From assembly GCF_000234665.1 (NCBI RefSeq), contig NC_018323.1:348573-412572 (forward strand): a stretch of 64,000 nucleotides of DNA. The letters are read 5' to 3'. The position numbers and the translations under genes are program-made. The notes under the pieces are model-generated. The model did no database searches. It worked only from the letters and a program-made list of their open reading frames with translations, and was not told the origin of the DNA. Positions 19,296-29,621 of this stretch are shown piece by piece. Position 1 is the first letter of the stretch. Each line of letters begins with the position of its first letter. This DNA comes from Leishmania mexicana MHOM/GT/2001/U1103 (lineage: Eukaryota > Euglenozoa > Kinetoplastea > Trypanosomatida > Trypanosomatidae).

Positions 19296-21631
19296 GAGCG
19301 CACAAAATTAAAAAGAAAAGAGAAAAAATAGGAATGAAAGCGGCGGTGGTGGTGGTGGTGGTGGTGACGGAGCGGTGCGGAGTGGAACGCCTCTCTGCTC
19401 GCTGATGCGCCGGTCTCCCGCTCCCTTCCTGCCATGGGTAATCATGTCGTGCTCCAAACCTTTGTCTCACGAACCCCCCTCCTCTTTTCTGATAATCGAC
19501 GTGCACACGGACCGCACACGGGTCTGAGCGACTCCTTCGCAGAGTTTGAGCGGTTGCCACAGTGTATGGTGAGACCCACACGCTCACTGCTCTGCCTCAT
19601 CCGCGCCATAGAGGGAGGTTACGCGGAGTGCTGTTTCGGCCCCGCTCTGCGTGGCGCTCGAGCAAAAAAGCGTGGAGACAGCCGGCACCCCCCCCCCACT
19701 CACGCGTCCTCCCCATCCTCCTCGTCTCCATCGCAGACGAACAGAGTAACGCCGTATGTGTGTGTGTGTGCGTGTTTTCATGATGGATTTCTTCGCGTGA
19801 AAGCGGTAGAGTTGCGGAAGGGGTAGGGCAGACCCCGCCACCGCTGCTCATCAGCCGTCCCCGTGTCTGGCGCGTGTGACGGCGCTCATGTGCGCCGTTG
19901 AGATGTGGAAGATCCTCTGAGGACAGAAAATATTGCCTGCGTGATACGATGCCGGCGCGCTTGGACACCCCATCGACGCCCGCGAAGCAACGCAGCGCAC
20001 GACACCTGTGGCATGCCTCGAACAAGAGCTCGACTACGCGGTGCGGCAGCTCGCTTTACGTGACGCCGCGCTGCGTGTATCGACGAGGAAGAAGGCGCCG
20101 TAAGGGGTGGGGACGGAAAAACGAAGCGAACCCTAGGCCTAGCGAGCACTGTCCATGGTGCACGTCGGTGTCCAGCGCGTACACGTTCCACCTGTACTTA
20201 TGCTTGACGATAGTCTTGTGTTGCCCTGAGCTGGACGTAATGTCTGCTGCAGAACAGAAAAAAAAAATATTTTTAAAAAGAAAGGTAAAGATGATAATGA
20301 TGATGTGGGGCTTCGCTGAGCACTGCAGAATACCGCGCTCTCCTCCCCCCCCCCTCGTTCTCAGCAGGCACACATATATGTAGTTGCTGTACATTGAGGG
20401 AGACCCGTACCGGCGCCGCCATTTTACGTGCGCTACGCCACGATGCTGCGCTGCACACAGATGTGTGGCAACAGGCACAGAAGGGATATAATGTATATAG
20501 ATGTGCGAATATCAATCCATCTTGCTGTGTATTGTTGAACTGCTCATTCCCCAGTATCATCTCTCCCCCAACCCTTTTTTTTCTCCACCGACGACCGTCG
20601 TGCTCTCGCACACACGCACGCATACGAAAAACGTCTGCAGTACGAGCCGACACAAGCATCATCGTGCGTACACACGCGTATAAAACCCCCCCCACACACA
20701 CACACTCTCTCCCTTGAACAAACGCGCACAGACGGGCGCGTGTCAAGGGAGAAGCGTTATTTTTCTGCCGAAGCTCACCGTCCCTGTGTCCCCTCTCCCT
20801 ATCCCCCCCCCCAGTCGCCGAGCGCACAGCTGGTGCGACAGGTCGAGCTGTGCGTTCCTACCTCATTGATGGTGGTGGTTACGATCTCTTGCTTGACCCT
20901 CTTGCTTTCCTGCCTTGTGCCTCCCCCACGCCTGCTGCCCTCGCGGTTTGCGTGTGTGTGTGGGAGGGAGGGAGTCATTATAAACGCAGTGCCTCCCCTC
21001 CCCTCCCCTCCCCCCTTCTCTCCTGCGTGGCAGCGCCTTCACCTGAGCTAGAGGACGACCAAAAGAAAAAAGCAGAAGAAAAAGAGCAGTGGAAGCCAGA
21101 AAATCATTGGCGCGAGCACGCGCGCCCTTGTTGGCTGTGCTGGTGGTGGTGCCGGCCGTCGTCGTCGTCTCGGGTGTTGACGAACCTCGCGATTTTCTTT
21201 GTTATTATTACTGTTGATGTTGTTGCAACGTGTATCCTGGCTTGCTTCTCCCTGCTGGGTGTGTCCCCATCGGTGTCCTGCCTGGTCACGTCTGCGCTGC
21301 TGCTACTGCTGCTTCGCCGTTGTACGCACACGTTAGTGTTGTGGTCTGTCGCCTGCCTCCCGTGGTGATCAACAGTTGTTTTAAAAGGGGGAGGGGTGCA
21401 TATATATATATAACGAGGGCGTAGCAGATTGGCTCTGCTGTGGTGCACATCCGATTCGCCTTCCCTTTTCTTTCTCCATTGCTGTTGCTGTTACTTTTCT
21501 CGCTTCTACGGCTGCTGCTGCTGCTGCTTTATCTTGAAGCGGGCCATCTTGCTCTCCTGCATCGCTTCGGGAGGCGCCTGCCAGCCCTCCTCTCCGACTC
21601 GGTGCTGTGATTTGTGTTTCTTTTCTCTGTC

Positions 21632-21633
21632 AG
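21632..21633 (+). promoter_or_regulatory. Spliced-leader acceptor for the FYVE gene
   Basis: TTTGTGTTTCTTTTCTCTGTCAG ends at 21633 and is a near-ideal polypyrimidine-AG acceptor. The leader to the ATG at 21730 is 96 bases. Confidence 0.65.
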
Positions 21634-21729
21634 TCCCGGAGTTGAGGTCGAGACACTGTCCCTCCTCCCCTCCCCCTCAACACGCCACCTCAACACGCAC
21701 GTGGGCACGGGGACCTGTGAGTGCGCGGC

Positions 21730-24615
21730 ATGCCTTCCAACCGACGCAAGAATAAGCAGCGGTGTATGCAGGCGTCTCAGGTGGCCTTGCCCGGGGATCT
21801 ACCAGAAGCCAGCAAGATCAGCGATGGCAACGGCAGCACCAACGGCGGAAGTGTTGTCCCCAGTGAGCACGCGGTGTTGCACAAGACATGCAGGCGGGAG
21901 GGGCCCGCTACCAGCGCCGCCTCCTTGACGCAAATGAAGCGCACGGCGTCGTCGCTGGCCGGAGGAGATGCCGACGAGGACATGACCAACAGCGGCGGCG
22001 GTGTCAACGCCAACGGGGTGACGAGCGCCTCGCCTGCGCCTTCGCATTCCTCCGTGTCGTCGTCCAGCGAATCAGGTGCGTCCCCGGCAGCGGGTCTTCT
22101 GACGGTGACGGGCATGGCCACTCCAGCGACAGCGACGGAAAAAGACCTGGGGGCTTGTACGTCGAGTGATGGGGCAGGGCTGCTGCTCCTTGACGACGGC
22201 GACGAAGACGCGGAGCGCGACGATGCCGTCCTCGCCGAGGCCGTCGCCGCGGCTGGGGCGCCTGCTACCGACAACACAGGGGAGCTTTTCTACGTCGAAC
22301 TCGATCCCGAATCGAACGTTATGACCGGTGTTCTGCCTGAGATGCAGCGACTGCATGTGCGGCTGACGCAGCTGGTGCGCGTTCTGCGACGTCGCGTCGC
22401 GCGCCTGTGTGCGCTGCGCGAGCGTGCTCGGCTGAGCGGGGATGATGTCAGTGAGGTGGTCCCGGCTTCCCCACTTCTGCCGAGGCGTCTGTCTCCACTG
22501 ACAACCGCTTCTCCCGTGCCATCCGGCGTGCATCGCCACAGGGACACCGTGGCCAGCAACGGCAGTAGCAGCATTCCCGGCGGCGTCGCTGCGGCTTCCC
22601 TGCCGAACGCGGAAGGCACCACCGGCGACGTGGGTGCGATGGGGACGAGCGCAGACGGTCATCAGTCACCGCGGCAGACAAACCCAATGTACGAACCAGG
22701 TGGCGCCATCTCCTCACCGCGCAACGGCGTCAACAGCCGACTCGCAAGCGCGCGGCGCTACCCGCAGCAGCAGATCCTCGACAACGACTCGGAATGGTGC
22801 GACGCGGGTACCCTTCGCTCCTCGCGCTCCACCACGGCCCAGAGCACACCATCCCTGCAGCCGTGCTTGCCGCCGCCGTCGCTACAGTTCTTTGAGGAAG
22901 ACGAGCTTGATGATGATGGACGAGCTAGCCTGCTCACATGCAGCTCCGTTGCGGCTCGACGATCGTACACGGCGCGCTTTCGGCCTGAGTCGATGCCGCC
23001 TTCGGTGCAGACGACGCCGAACATGCTTCCCGCCAACTCGACCCCCTACGCCCGCAGCGACAACGGGGGGATGCTCTCGCTGCCGCCGTCAACCTCAGCG
23101 GTTGCCCGCATGTCGTTTCAGCAGCAACAGCAGCTCCCATCGTCCGCAAAGCCTTTATCGGGAGCGCGGACCGCGTGCAGCCCGGCCACGTCGCCGTTAG
23201 AAGGATCTGCGCTGCCGCCGACCCTCACACCAGCCGCACCTGAATCGGGGCTCTCTTTGTCGGAAGTCACGCCGGCAACCATCGTGGACGGCACGCAGCA
23301 ACCGGAGACACGGGCAGCCCTTTCTGCTGGCGCGCCGCAGCAGCTCCCCCTCACGGCCGAGGAGAAGAAGGAGCTGCGTCGGCTGAGTCGGCGCGTCGCG
23401 GAGCTGTACAGCCGGCGCGGCCTGCTGCTGCAGCAGGCAGACCGACTTCTCTGCCGCCACGCTCAGCAGCACGAGCGGTGGGAAGGCAACGAGGAGCGTC
23501 GCGGGTGCTACCGTTGCCGGCGACTTTTTTCGTACCTCACCCGCCGCCACCACTGCCGCCGCTGCGGTCGCCTGTGCTGTGCCGAGTGCAGTCGGTATGT
23601 TGGCAAGAAGCAGGACACGTCCTACGTGGCGGCGCCGCAGGATACGGGTCGCACCTCCGTCGGTATGGAGCATCGGGTGATCATCAAGTCCGAGTACACT
23701 ACCCACATCACCGCCGACGACACGCATGAGCTGGTGGAGGAACGCTTCGACGAGCACACGTACCCGCGTCGCGGCTACGGCGGCGCAGGCGACTCGCCCA
23801 ACTTGCAGCCGGAGAAAGAGCCGGTGGTGCAGGACACTGTCCCGGTGCTCGACGACGACGATGGGCAGCTGCGCGGTCCGTCCTTGGAGCACACCGAGGA
23901 CGCGGCCGACAAACTTCATGGTCGCTCGAGGCAGCACAAGTGGGTCCGCGTCTGCGCACCGTGCTACCAGAACTGCCTCCGCGCGCGGCGCAACAACGTG
24001 CTGCAGCACCTGAAGAGCGCCAACCTGTGCATCCTCGATGACGGCTTCTACTACTACCACGTGATGACCACCGAGGAGCTGTGCCGGCTTTCCACCGCCC
24101 TGAACAAGCCCGACTCTTTCAAGAAGCAGGTGGAGCTGATGTCGCATGTTGTGGTGGAGCGCTCCGCCGACTACGTTGCGGCGGCGCCAGGGTACAGCGC
24201 CCACACCCTCACTGCAGCGGCCCAGCACACACCCGACGTCCTGCGGACGCTTGGCAGCATCGGTGCCTACGCCTTCCGCTCCGCACGGCAGACAGCCAAC
24301 GACTACGTTGGCGGCTACTTCGCTGGGAGTCGGACCATACTGCCTGATAACCACATGGGCACAGCGGCGGAAACGCACTCCCTCTCCGCCAGCAACGAGG
24401 CAGGCGGCAGCGGCAGGGACGATGACAACGATGAGGCGCGCAGCGAGGTATCGCTGATGTCCGTAGATGACGCGTGCAGTGATATGCAGGCCCCGCGCAA
24501 GGGCGGCACGGAAGACAATGCATGCGAGAACGAGGATAGGACGGACAAGACCACAGGCGAGGATGCTCGGACGGAGGACCCCTGTGATGACGGCCCCATC
24601 GATGTACAAACATAG
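21730..24615 (+). CDS. FYVE zinc-finger protein with a split finger
   Basis: A 961-residue protein expected to bind phosphatidylinositol 3-phosphate on endosomes. The first 590 residues are Ser/Pro/Ala-rich and mostly disordered, with a short helical stretch near 190-240 (MQRLHVRLTQLVRVLRRRVARL) and another at about 540-590 just before the finger. The FYVE finger begins at CYRC (593-596), continues with RRHHCRRCG, the phosphoinositide-binding signature, and CAEC (617-620). The last zinc pair CAPC (742-745), preceded by the usual RV, comes only after 121 further residues of acidic linker. The WxxD box appears as WEGN. After the finger a helical region (about 750-860) precedes an acidic tail. 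The first in-frame ATG after the acceptor is used; a GTG three codons earlier is ignored. Confidence 0.88.
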   Translation: MPSNRRKNKQRCMQASQVALPGDLPEASKISDGNGSTNGGSVVPSEHAVLHKTCRREGPATSAASLTQMKRTASSLAGGDADEDMTNSGGGVNANGVTSASPAPSHSSVSSSSESGASPAAGLLTVTGMATPATATEKDLGACTSSDGAGLLLLDDGDEDAERDDAVLAEAVAAAGAPATDNTGELFYVELDPESNVMTGVLPEMQRLHVRLTQLVRVLRRRVARLCALRERARLSGDDVSEVVPASPLLPRRLSPLTTASPVPSGVHRHRDTVASNGSSSIPGGVAAASLPNAEGTTGDVGAMGTSADGHQSPRQTNPMYEPGGAISSPRNGVNSRLASARRYPQQQILDNDSEWCDAGTLRSSRSTTAQSTPSLQPCLPPPSLQFFEEDELDDDGRASLLTCSSVAARRSYTARFRPESMPPSVQTTPNMLPANSTPYARSDNGGMLSLPPSTSAVARMSFQQQQQLPSSAKPLSGARTACSPATSPLEGSALPPTLTPAAPESGLSLSEVTPATIVDGTQQPETRAALSAGAPQQLPLTAEEKKELRRLSRRVAELYSRRGLLLQQADRLLCRHAQQHERWEGNEERRGCYRCRRLFSYLTRRHHCRRCGRLCCAECSRYVGKKQDTSYVAAPQDTGRTSVGMEHRVIIKSEYTTHITADDTHELVEERFDEHTYPRRGYGGAGDSPNLQPEKEPVVQDTVPVLDDDDGQLRGPSLEHTEDAADKLHGRSRQHKWVRVCAPCYQNCLRARRNNVLQHLKSANLCILDDGFYYYHVMTTEELCRLSTALNKPDSFKKQVELMSHVVVERSADYVAAAPGYSAHTLTAAAQHTPDVLRTLGSIGAYAFRSARQTANDYVGGYFAGSRTILPDNHMGTAAETHSLSASNEAGGSGRDDDNDEARSEVSLMSVDDACSDMQAPRKGGTEDNACENEDRTDKTTGEDARTEDPCDDGPIDVQT

Positions 24616-26861
24616 CCGGCAACAAGAACACCAGCAAACAGAGCAAGAAGAACAAAACCGCGGCAGCGCGGGACTGCCGACACGCCACGTCTCGCGGAGG
24701 CGTGGTGAGGAAACAGCGACGATATATTTATATATAGCGTTAAAACCCATAAAAACCATGCAAGAACAGCAAACGGAGCATGTGCGTAATGCTAGTGAGG
24801 TTGACAGACGCATTCCTATTATTTCCTTTTCATCTGCGCCTGCGCTTCACACTCCCTTCCCCCCCCCCTCTGCGCCCCAGTGCCTGTGTGGGTATGTGTG
24901 TGTGCCGTTCAGTCTTTCTGTTTAGTTCCGTTACCTACTGCTTTCTTTTTCTTTGGTTGCTTGCGAGCGCCCGTGCTTTCGTGGTACTTGCTCGGTTGTG
25001 CTGATCGCTTCGTTCTTCCTTGATGCTCGTTGAATGCTTCTACTAGTTGTCCATTGCCCTGTATGTCCTAAACGCGTATCTTTCTTTTTATATTATTTGA
25101 CACTCTCTGCTGGTGCTACTTAGCACGCATGCTGCTCGTCTCTTGATGTGAATGTATGCAAGGGCCCGGAAGGCTTGACGGGCGTGACGCGCACGCATAT
25201 GTGCGTCCTCCTTTCCCTCTTCGTCAATCCGCTTAAGTGTGTGCGTGTTGCACTTTTCTTTTTGTTGTTTGTACACGTATGCTTGAGTCTTGGGTGTGGT
25301 CGGTGCTACTGTTTACTTGCTCTTTTCGGCCATTCCTCCCCGCCTGCTGCTCCCTCGCGTGTGTGCTGTGCTGTCTCGCGTTATGTAGCGGTCGCGTACA
25401 GGCACGAGCACACCCGCCTCATGGAGTTGAGACTCGTTGCCTCATGTTCCTACGTATCTCAGCTACCGAACTCGGGAAAACACGAGCACCAAATGCAAAA
25501 AAAAGCACCGAAGAATGACACGTAAGGCACCGAGTGCCGCCACGGACGGTCACCACGCACCTGCCACCAATCAACCCGGTCACCGGACCCTCTCCGCGCA
25601 GCGCCTCTTTACCGCTAACACCCCACCCAACCCAACCCCCTCCTCCCCAACGCCCCCAGAAAAAAACGCGCCCTCCCGGCCACCCCCGGCTGACCCGGGG
25701 CTTAGAAGGCCGGCCCAGCCCCCGCCGCGCGGCACCCCCCTCCCCTGGCCGGCCAGCAGGGCCCGGGGAGGGGGAGAGGGGGAACCCTGCGCAAACGAAA
25801 AGGCAGCCCCACCCCCCACCCCGAAGCCCAAAAAAAAAAGCACCGCAACCACATGAACGACACCCCGAGCCCGAAAAGCCGGCCAACCCAGCCCCCTCCC
25901 CTGGGGCACCAAAGTCAAAGCCACTCGAGAAACGCCGGCCACGAAGCAAGGGTCTTTCTTCGTACGCGGAAAGGCACCCAGCAAATTGTCTTGTGGTGGC
26001 CCGGTGCTTTCACTGGTGAACCATAGTGCGGTGTCGTCCTCGGGGAGAGCGAAGCACATGAACCGGGCGGCATGGAAGCGCCGTGTCATCTGCATTCTGT
26101 CAAGAAGGCAGTATGCCATTGGAGCAATAGCCACTCTGATAGCCAAAGGAGGCTTTCGCTTCATATTCAGCTAATTCTGCAGTTGAACTCCTTTTCTGTG
26201 TCTCACGCCGCTTTCTGTCAACTCTCCTGCCTGCGTCACGGAGCACACTCTTCCGTAAGACTGAAGCGAAGGGAAACATGTGAACCTTTAGTCTGCTATC
26301 ATGTGTTCTCGATAAAATGAATCCCTATTTGCCATTTCCGCAAGACGCAGCAGCGACTGGCCTGAACTGTGATATTGATAGTGCAAGCAAGAATGCAGCT
26401 TTGTGTTTTTTATATTTTGTGCAGTACAGCACAGAAATCAGCAGTGATGTTTGTCGCCTACTGCGCATAAGCAGTACTTTGAATATTCGCAGACTGCTCA
26501 TTACCAAACTGCTAGTGCATCATCCTCCGAGAGTTTGAGCCCCGCTACTTCTAGCCTCCAAGGCCACATGCAAATCTAGAGTAGCAGAGTGGGCTTACTA
26601 CGCAGCTGCTGCTGGACCTACCAAGGCCTCTTCTCCCTCACGAGGCTTTGACTTCCTCATATTTTCTATTCTCCTCACTTCTCCTTCCATGCTCATCACT
26701 CTGCCAAAAAAGAAATCTCAGCTACAGCATTTTCGTCCTCTACAACCACCAACGCCAAAAACCGGAACCTCTAATTTTGACCAGCGCTACCTTCTCTTTG
26801 TGTTTCTCCCTCACGCCCTCCAGTACACCCACCCCACAACACCACCACCGCCGAATCAACT
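24616..26861. other. Intergenic region of unusual and changing composition
   Basis: A spacer of 2.2 kb. 24616-25480 is ordinary T-rich DNA. About 25600-25930 is C/A/G-rich and almost free of T. About 26150-26570 is AT-rich for this chromosome and lacks the pyrimidine bias of other spacers; a 73-codon ATG frame at 26317-26538 lies there but has no clear acceptor just before it. The final 200 bases are a classic polypyrimidine region leading to the acceptor at 26822-26823. Confidence 0.55.
26822..26823 (+). promoter_or_regulatory. Spliced-leader acceptor for the 56-codon gene
   Basis: CTTCTCTTTGTGTTTCTCC then CTCACGCCCTCCAG ends at 26823. It is one of the best acceptors in the window and lies 38 bases before the ATG at 26862, where no long frame exists. 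Confidence 0.65.
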
Positions 26862-27032
26862 ATGTTCCGCTTTGCTGCTCCCAAGTGCCAGGCCGCCGCC
26901 GTCGCCGTGTGCGCCGCGCACGTGCGCTACAACAGCGGCAAGAGCCCCACGGACGTGTCGGAGCCGAAGGAAGATTTGAACCGTACAAAGGGTGAGCACG
27001 AGACGCCGGTGCGTCTGCCGTTCTGCCTCTGA
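26862..27032 (+). CDS. Small probable mitochondrial protein, 56 residues
   Basis: ATG at 26862 and TGA at 27030-27032 enclose 56 codons. The N-terminus (MFRFAAPKCQAAAVAVCAAH then VRYNSGKS) has Arg, Lys, Ala and hydroxyl residues without acidic ones over the first 28 positions, typical of a trypanosomatid mitochondrial presequence; VRYNS resembles a processing site. The second half is hydrophilic and charged (DVSEPKEDLNRTKGEHETP). Codons are GC-ending. The strong acceptor just upstream and the 2.2-2.6 kb of empty DNA on both sides argue that it is a real gene. I do not recognise the family; a small respiratory-chain or ATP-synthase accessory subunit is a guess only. Confidence 0.6.
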   Translation: MFRFAAPKCQAAAVAVCAAHVRYNSGKSPTDVSEPKEDLNRTKGEHETPVRLPFCL

Positions 27033-29621
27033 GCGCGCGCTGACACATACGCGCAGAAACACTCCGCACACCCGCTGCTACCGCGTACGTATGTTCGCCT
27101 TTGCGTGGCAAGTGCTCTTGCGAGCGCGTGTGGTGTGCCTGCAGCGCGTGGTGCGCACGGCGTGCATGCCACGCCATCCAACCGCTGCATGAGATTGAAC
27201 AAACGCGTACACACACGCCGGCAGAGTCGCATGACTCTGCCACGCGCGCCAGCGGCAGATTGTGTGCAAGCGTTGCCAACTCCCACTCCCTCCCTATATG
27301 GTGTTCTCTCTTTTTTGTTTTATGTCTCGTCCGCTGAGTCGTACATAACTCGCTTTCTCTCCCACTCCCTCACTCCCTTTTTTTTCGAGTTTTCTTTTTT
27401 CACCTTTCTTTTTCGCGCTTTCGCTCCCTGCGGCGCATTACTTGCCTCATGCCTCGACACTCCCCCAGGTACTCTGCGTTTTTTTTCTCGCGACGTGGCT
27501 GCGCAGGCTGCGTGTATGTGCGTGCATAGGACTCGCGTTTGCCGCCACTTGCGACCCCACCAAAACGGAACCTTTATAGAAAGATGGAGCAAACAAGTAT
27601 AAACCACCCGACTGGCCGCCAGGCCAAGCCGCCGCAGGGCAGTGCAGAGCTGAGTCACACGAGCAGGGCTGACACCCCGCCTGCTTTTTCGCGCTTCTCA
27701 ATGCTGTGTGTAGGCTTCTCCCTCAGCCTCCATGTCTCGGTGGGGTGCACCCGCCCTTTGTACTGTTTCTCCCTTTCTTTTTCCATATTTTTCAGTTCTG
27801 TTTAGAGCCTCTCTCTTCTGTCATATCCACACCATGCGCTATCTGTGTGCCTGCACGCTTGTGTTTTAGCTGTTGCTCTAACTTGGCACTATAACTATGA
27901 AAACAGGAAAAAGACCCCAAAACGTATGAAAAAGTGCCCCTTCATGGTATGCAATAGCATTTTCTCGTTTCTTGATTTTTTTCTTTTTGCCTTAAGCTTC
28001 TGGAAAAAACTTTTTCATCTGACCACGCGGCGTATGCGAGGTGTCCTGTGCATGTGTATGAGCGACTGTGGCGTGTGCTGACGGTGCAGCGCTGGCAGCC
28101 ACGGACAAGTTCACGCGGGGGTACACAGAGAGAGAGAGACACACCTGCGGCGTAGTCGCTCGCAATACAGCCACCGTAGCCATCGCCGCGTGTCCTCTTT
28201 GTTTCTCGCGTTTTGTATGTGATTCTTGCGAATAATTTTATATGCTATGCTTACGCTTGATTGTGCTAGCGTGTGCGGTGGCAAGCGAGGGTGCGGGCTG
28301 AAGGGAAGCGTCGCGCGCATTTGTGGAGGTGTGCGCACGGTCTTCGTTCCTTTGTTTGACTGTGTATGCCTGTCATACATCTCACCTTCACTCACCAGCC
28401 CGCCAGCTCCCTTCCGCGCTTGCTGTAGTTTGCCGCTCCCGGGCTCTTCAGGAAACAGCACCGCAATATCCCGATATATTCGCTATATATTCTACTTTTT
28501 TGTGTGCGTTCTTCAATTCATCTCGTGCTCTCACGTTGGGTTTGAAGCTGAAAAAAAAACTCGGATGCAGACCTGGTGAAGTGCCGTATACACCGCGGCT
28601 GTTGGAAGCGTCTGTGCAGCTCTAAGATCCCTCCCGCGCTGTCTCAATGCTATAGCTCTCAGGGTAAGACGCAGTGTGCACGTCATGTGTAGTGGATCTA
28701 CGCATCTAATACGGTCTGTCTCAAGATGTATGTTGCACTGTATGATGATTCCAGCGCATGCCTGCTCTATTTCGTAGAGCTTGTGCTTCATGCAAGGCTT
28801 TTTCACTCCAGCTTACGTCGCTTCTCTGGTGTGCTCTTTTTTCTCGCTCTTGCCTTCTTGTTTACTGGCTTTACTTCTCCACACCTATACGCTGAGGCTA
28901 CAACGGCTGCATTCTTTCACTGCACCTGTATCACACTCGATGTGCGATCGGAGCATTAAAACTTGCACACACACACGCAGGGACACACTGTCAGGCGCTC
29001 AAGCTCTCGAGGGATCTTTCTCCCTAGAGTGTGATACCGTGCTCATACCAGATTCACTGTTTACTCGCTCACGACTCTTTAAGAAGCTAATTACGAGCAC
29101 CCAGAGCTGCGTGACTGCATACTCGATTTCCTTTTGGGGATTTCTAGCTCTCTCTCTCGTTCACACTTCAGTCGTCTCTTGTGGCATCAATCGCCGGTTG
29201 GCGTATCTCTGTTTCCTCTCTTCTGTTGCCGTTTTTTTTTTGGCTCTCCTTTTAGATCTCTCGTGCTCCTTTACTCCTCATAAGCCCGACACTTGTGCGC
29301 TTTGTCGTATATATATATATATATATATTGATTCTTCTTTTTCCCCCTTAACTGTAGCTCTCATCTTTCCATCTTACCTCCGTGCATCCAGCCTGTGTTT
29401 CTCGGCACCGCCATCTTCACCTCTGCCTCTCGGACTCGCCGCTCAGGTGAACCCAGTGGCATACAGAGGTACACATACCCATACACGAGCACGCCACACT
29501 CCCCTCAACCCCCAGACCCATCTCCCCTTCCAAACTGCTTTCACTCTTCTGTAAATCCACCAAACATCCACTCTTCTACACACAAAAAACTCTGTAGACC
29601 CTACCCGCACTAAGCCGAGCC
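27033..29621. other. Intergenic region, no supported gene
   Basis: A T-rich spacer of 2.6 kb with a TA repeat at 29308-29329 and GA repeat at 28127-28140. Long frames across 28781-29554 start at non-ATG codons and encode hydrophobic low-complexity sequence produced by T-rich DNA. The acceptor of the first synthetase gene is probably AG at 29445-29446. Confidence 0.55.
29308..29329. repeat. TA dinucleotide repeat, 11 units
   Basis: A run of alternating T and A upstream of the first synthetase gene. Similar runs occur at 53766-53783, 40598-40612 and 32586-32600. Confidence 0.85.

Larger units (their letters stand above)
18516..21729. other. Long intergenic region with perfect inverted repeats
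   Basis: A spacer of 3.2 kb. Noted: a perfect 28-base palindrome at 19115-19142, a 12-base inverted repeat at 19250-19261/19284-19295, TA repeats at 19200-19213 and 21402-21413, a GGT repeat at 19345-19365, and A/T-rich stretches near 20260-20300. A 130-codon ATG frame at 19434-19826 exists but lacks a close acceptor and ends in low-complexity DNA, so I do not call it. The last 100 bases carry a good splice acceptor at 21632-21633. Confidence 0.55.

Noticed and set aside
19434..19826. Plus-strand 130-codon ATG frame
   Set aside because: No close acceptor before the ATG, and the second half runs into C-rich low-complexity DNA; the first half alone is not enough.
20275..20325. ATGATGATG then CTGAG as a possible C/D box RNA
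   Set aside because: The boxes are too close, with no terminal stem or internal C'/D' pair.
25419..25949. Frames on both strands over the T-poor block
   Set aside because: Gly/Pro-rich products of biased base composition, with no start context or conserved motif.
28781..29554. 257-codon hydrophobic frame suggesting a membrane protein
   Set aside because: Starts at GTG, hydrophobicity comes from T-rich spacer DNA, and it crosses a TA repeat that gives an IYIYIY run.
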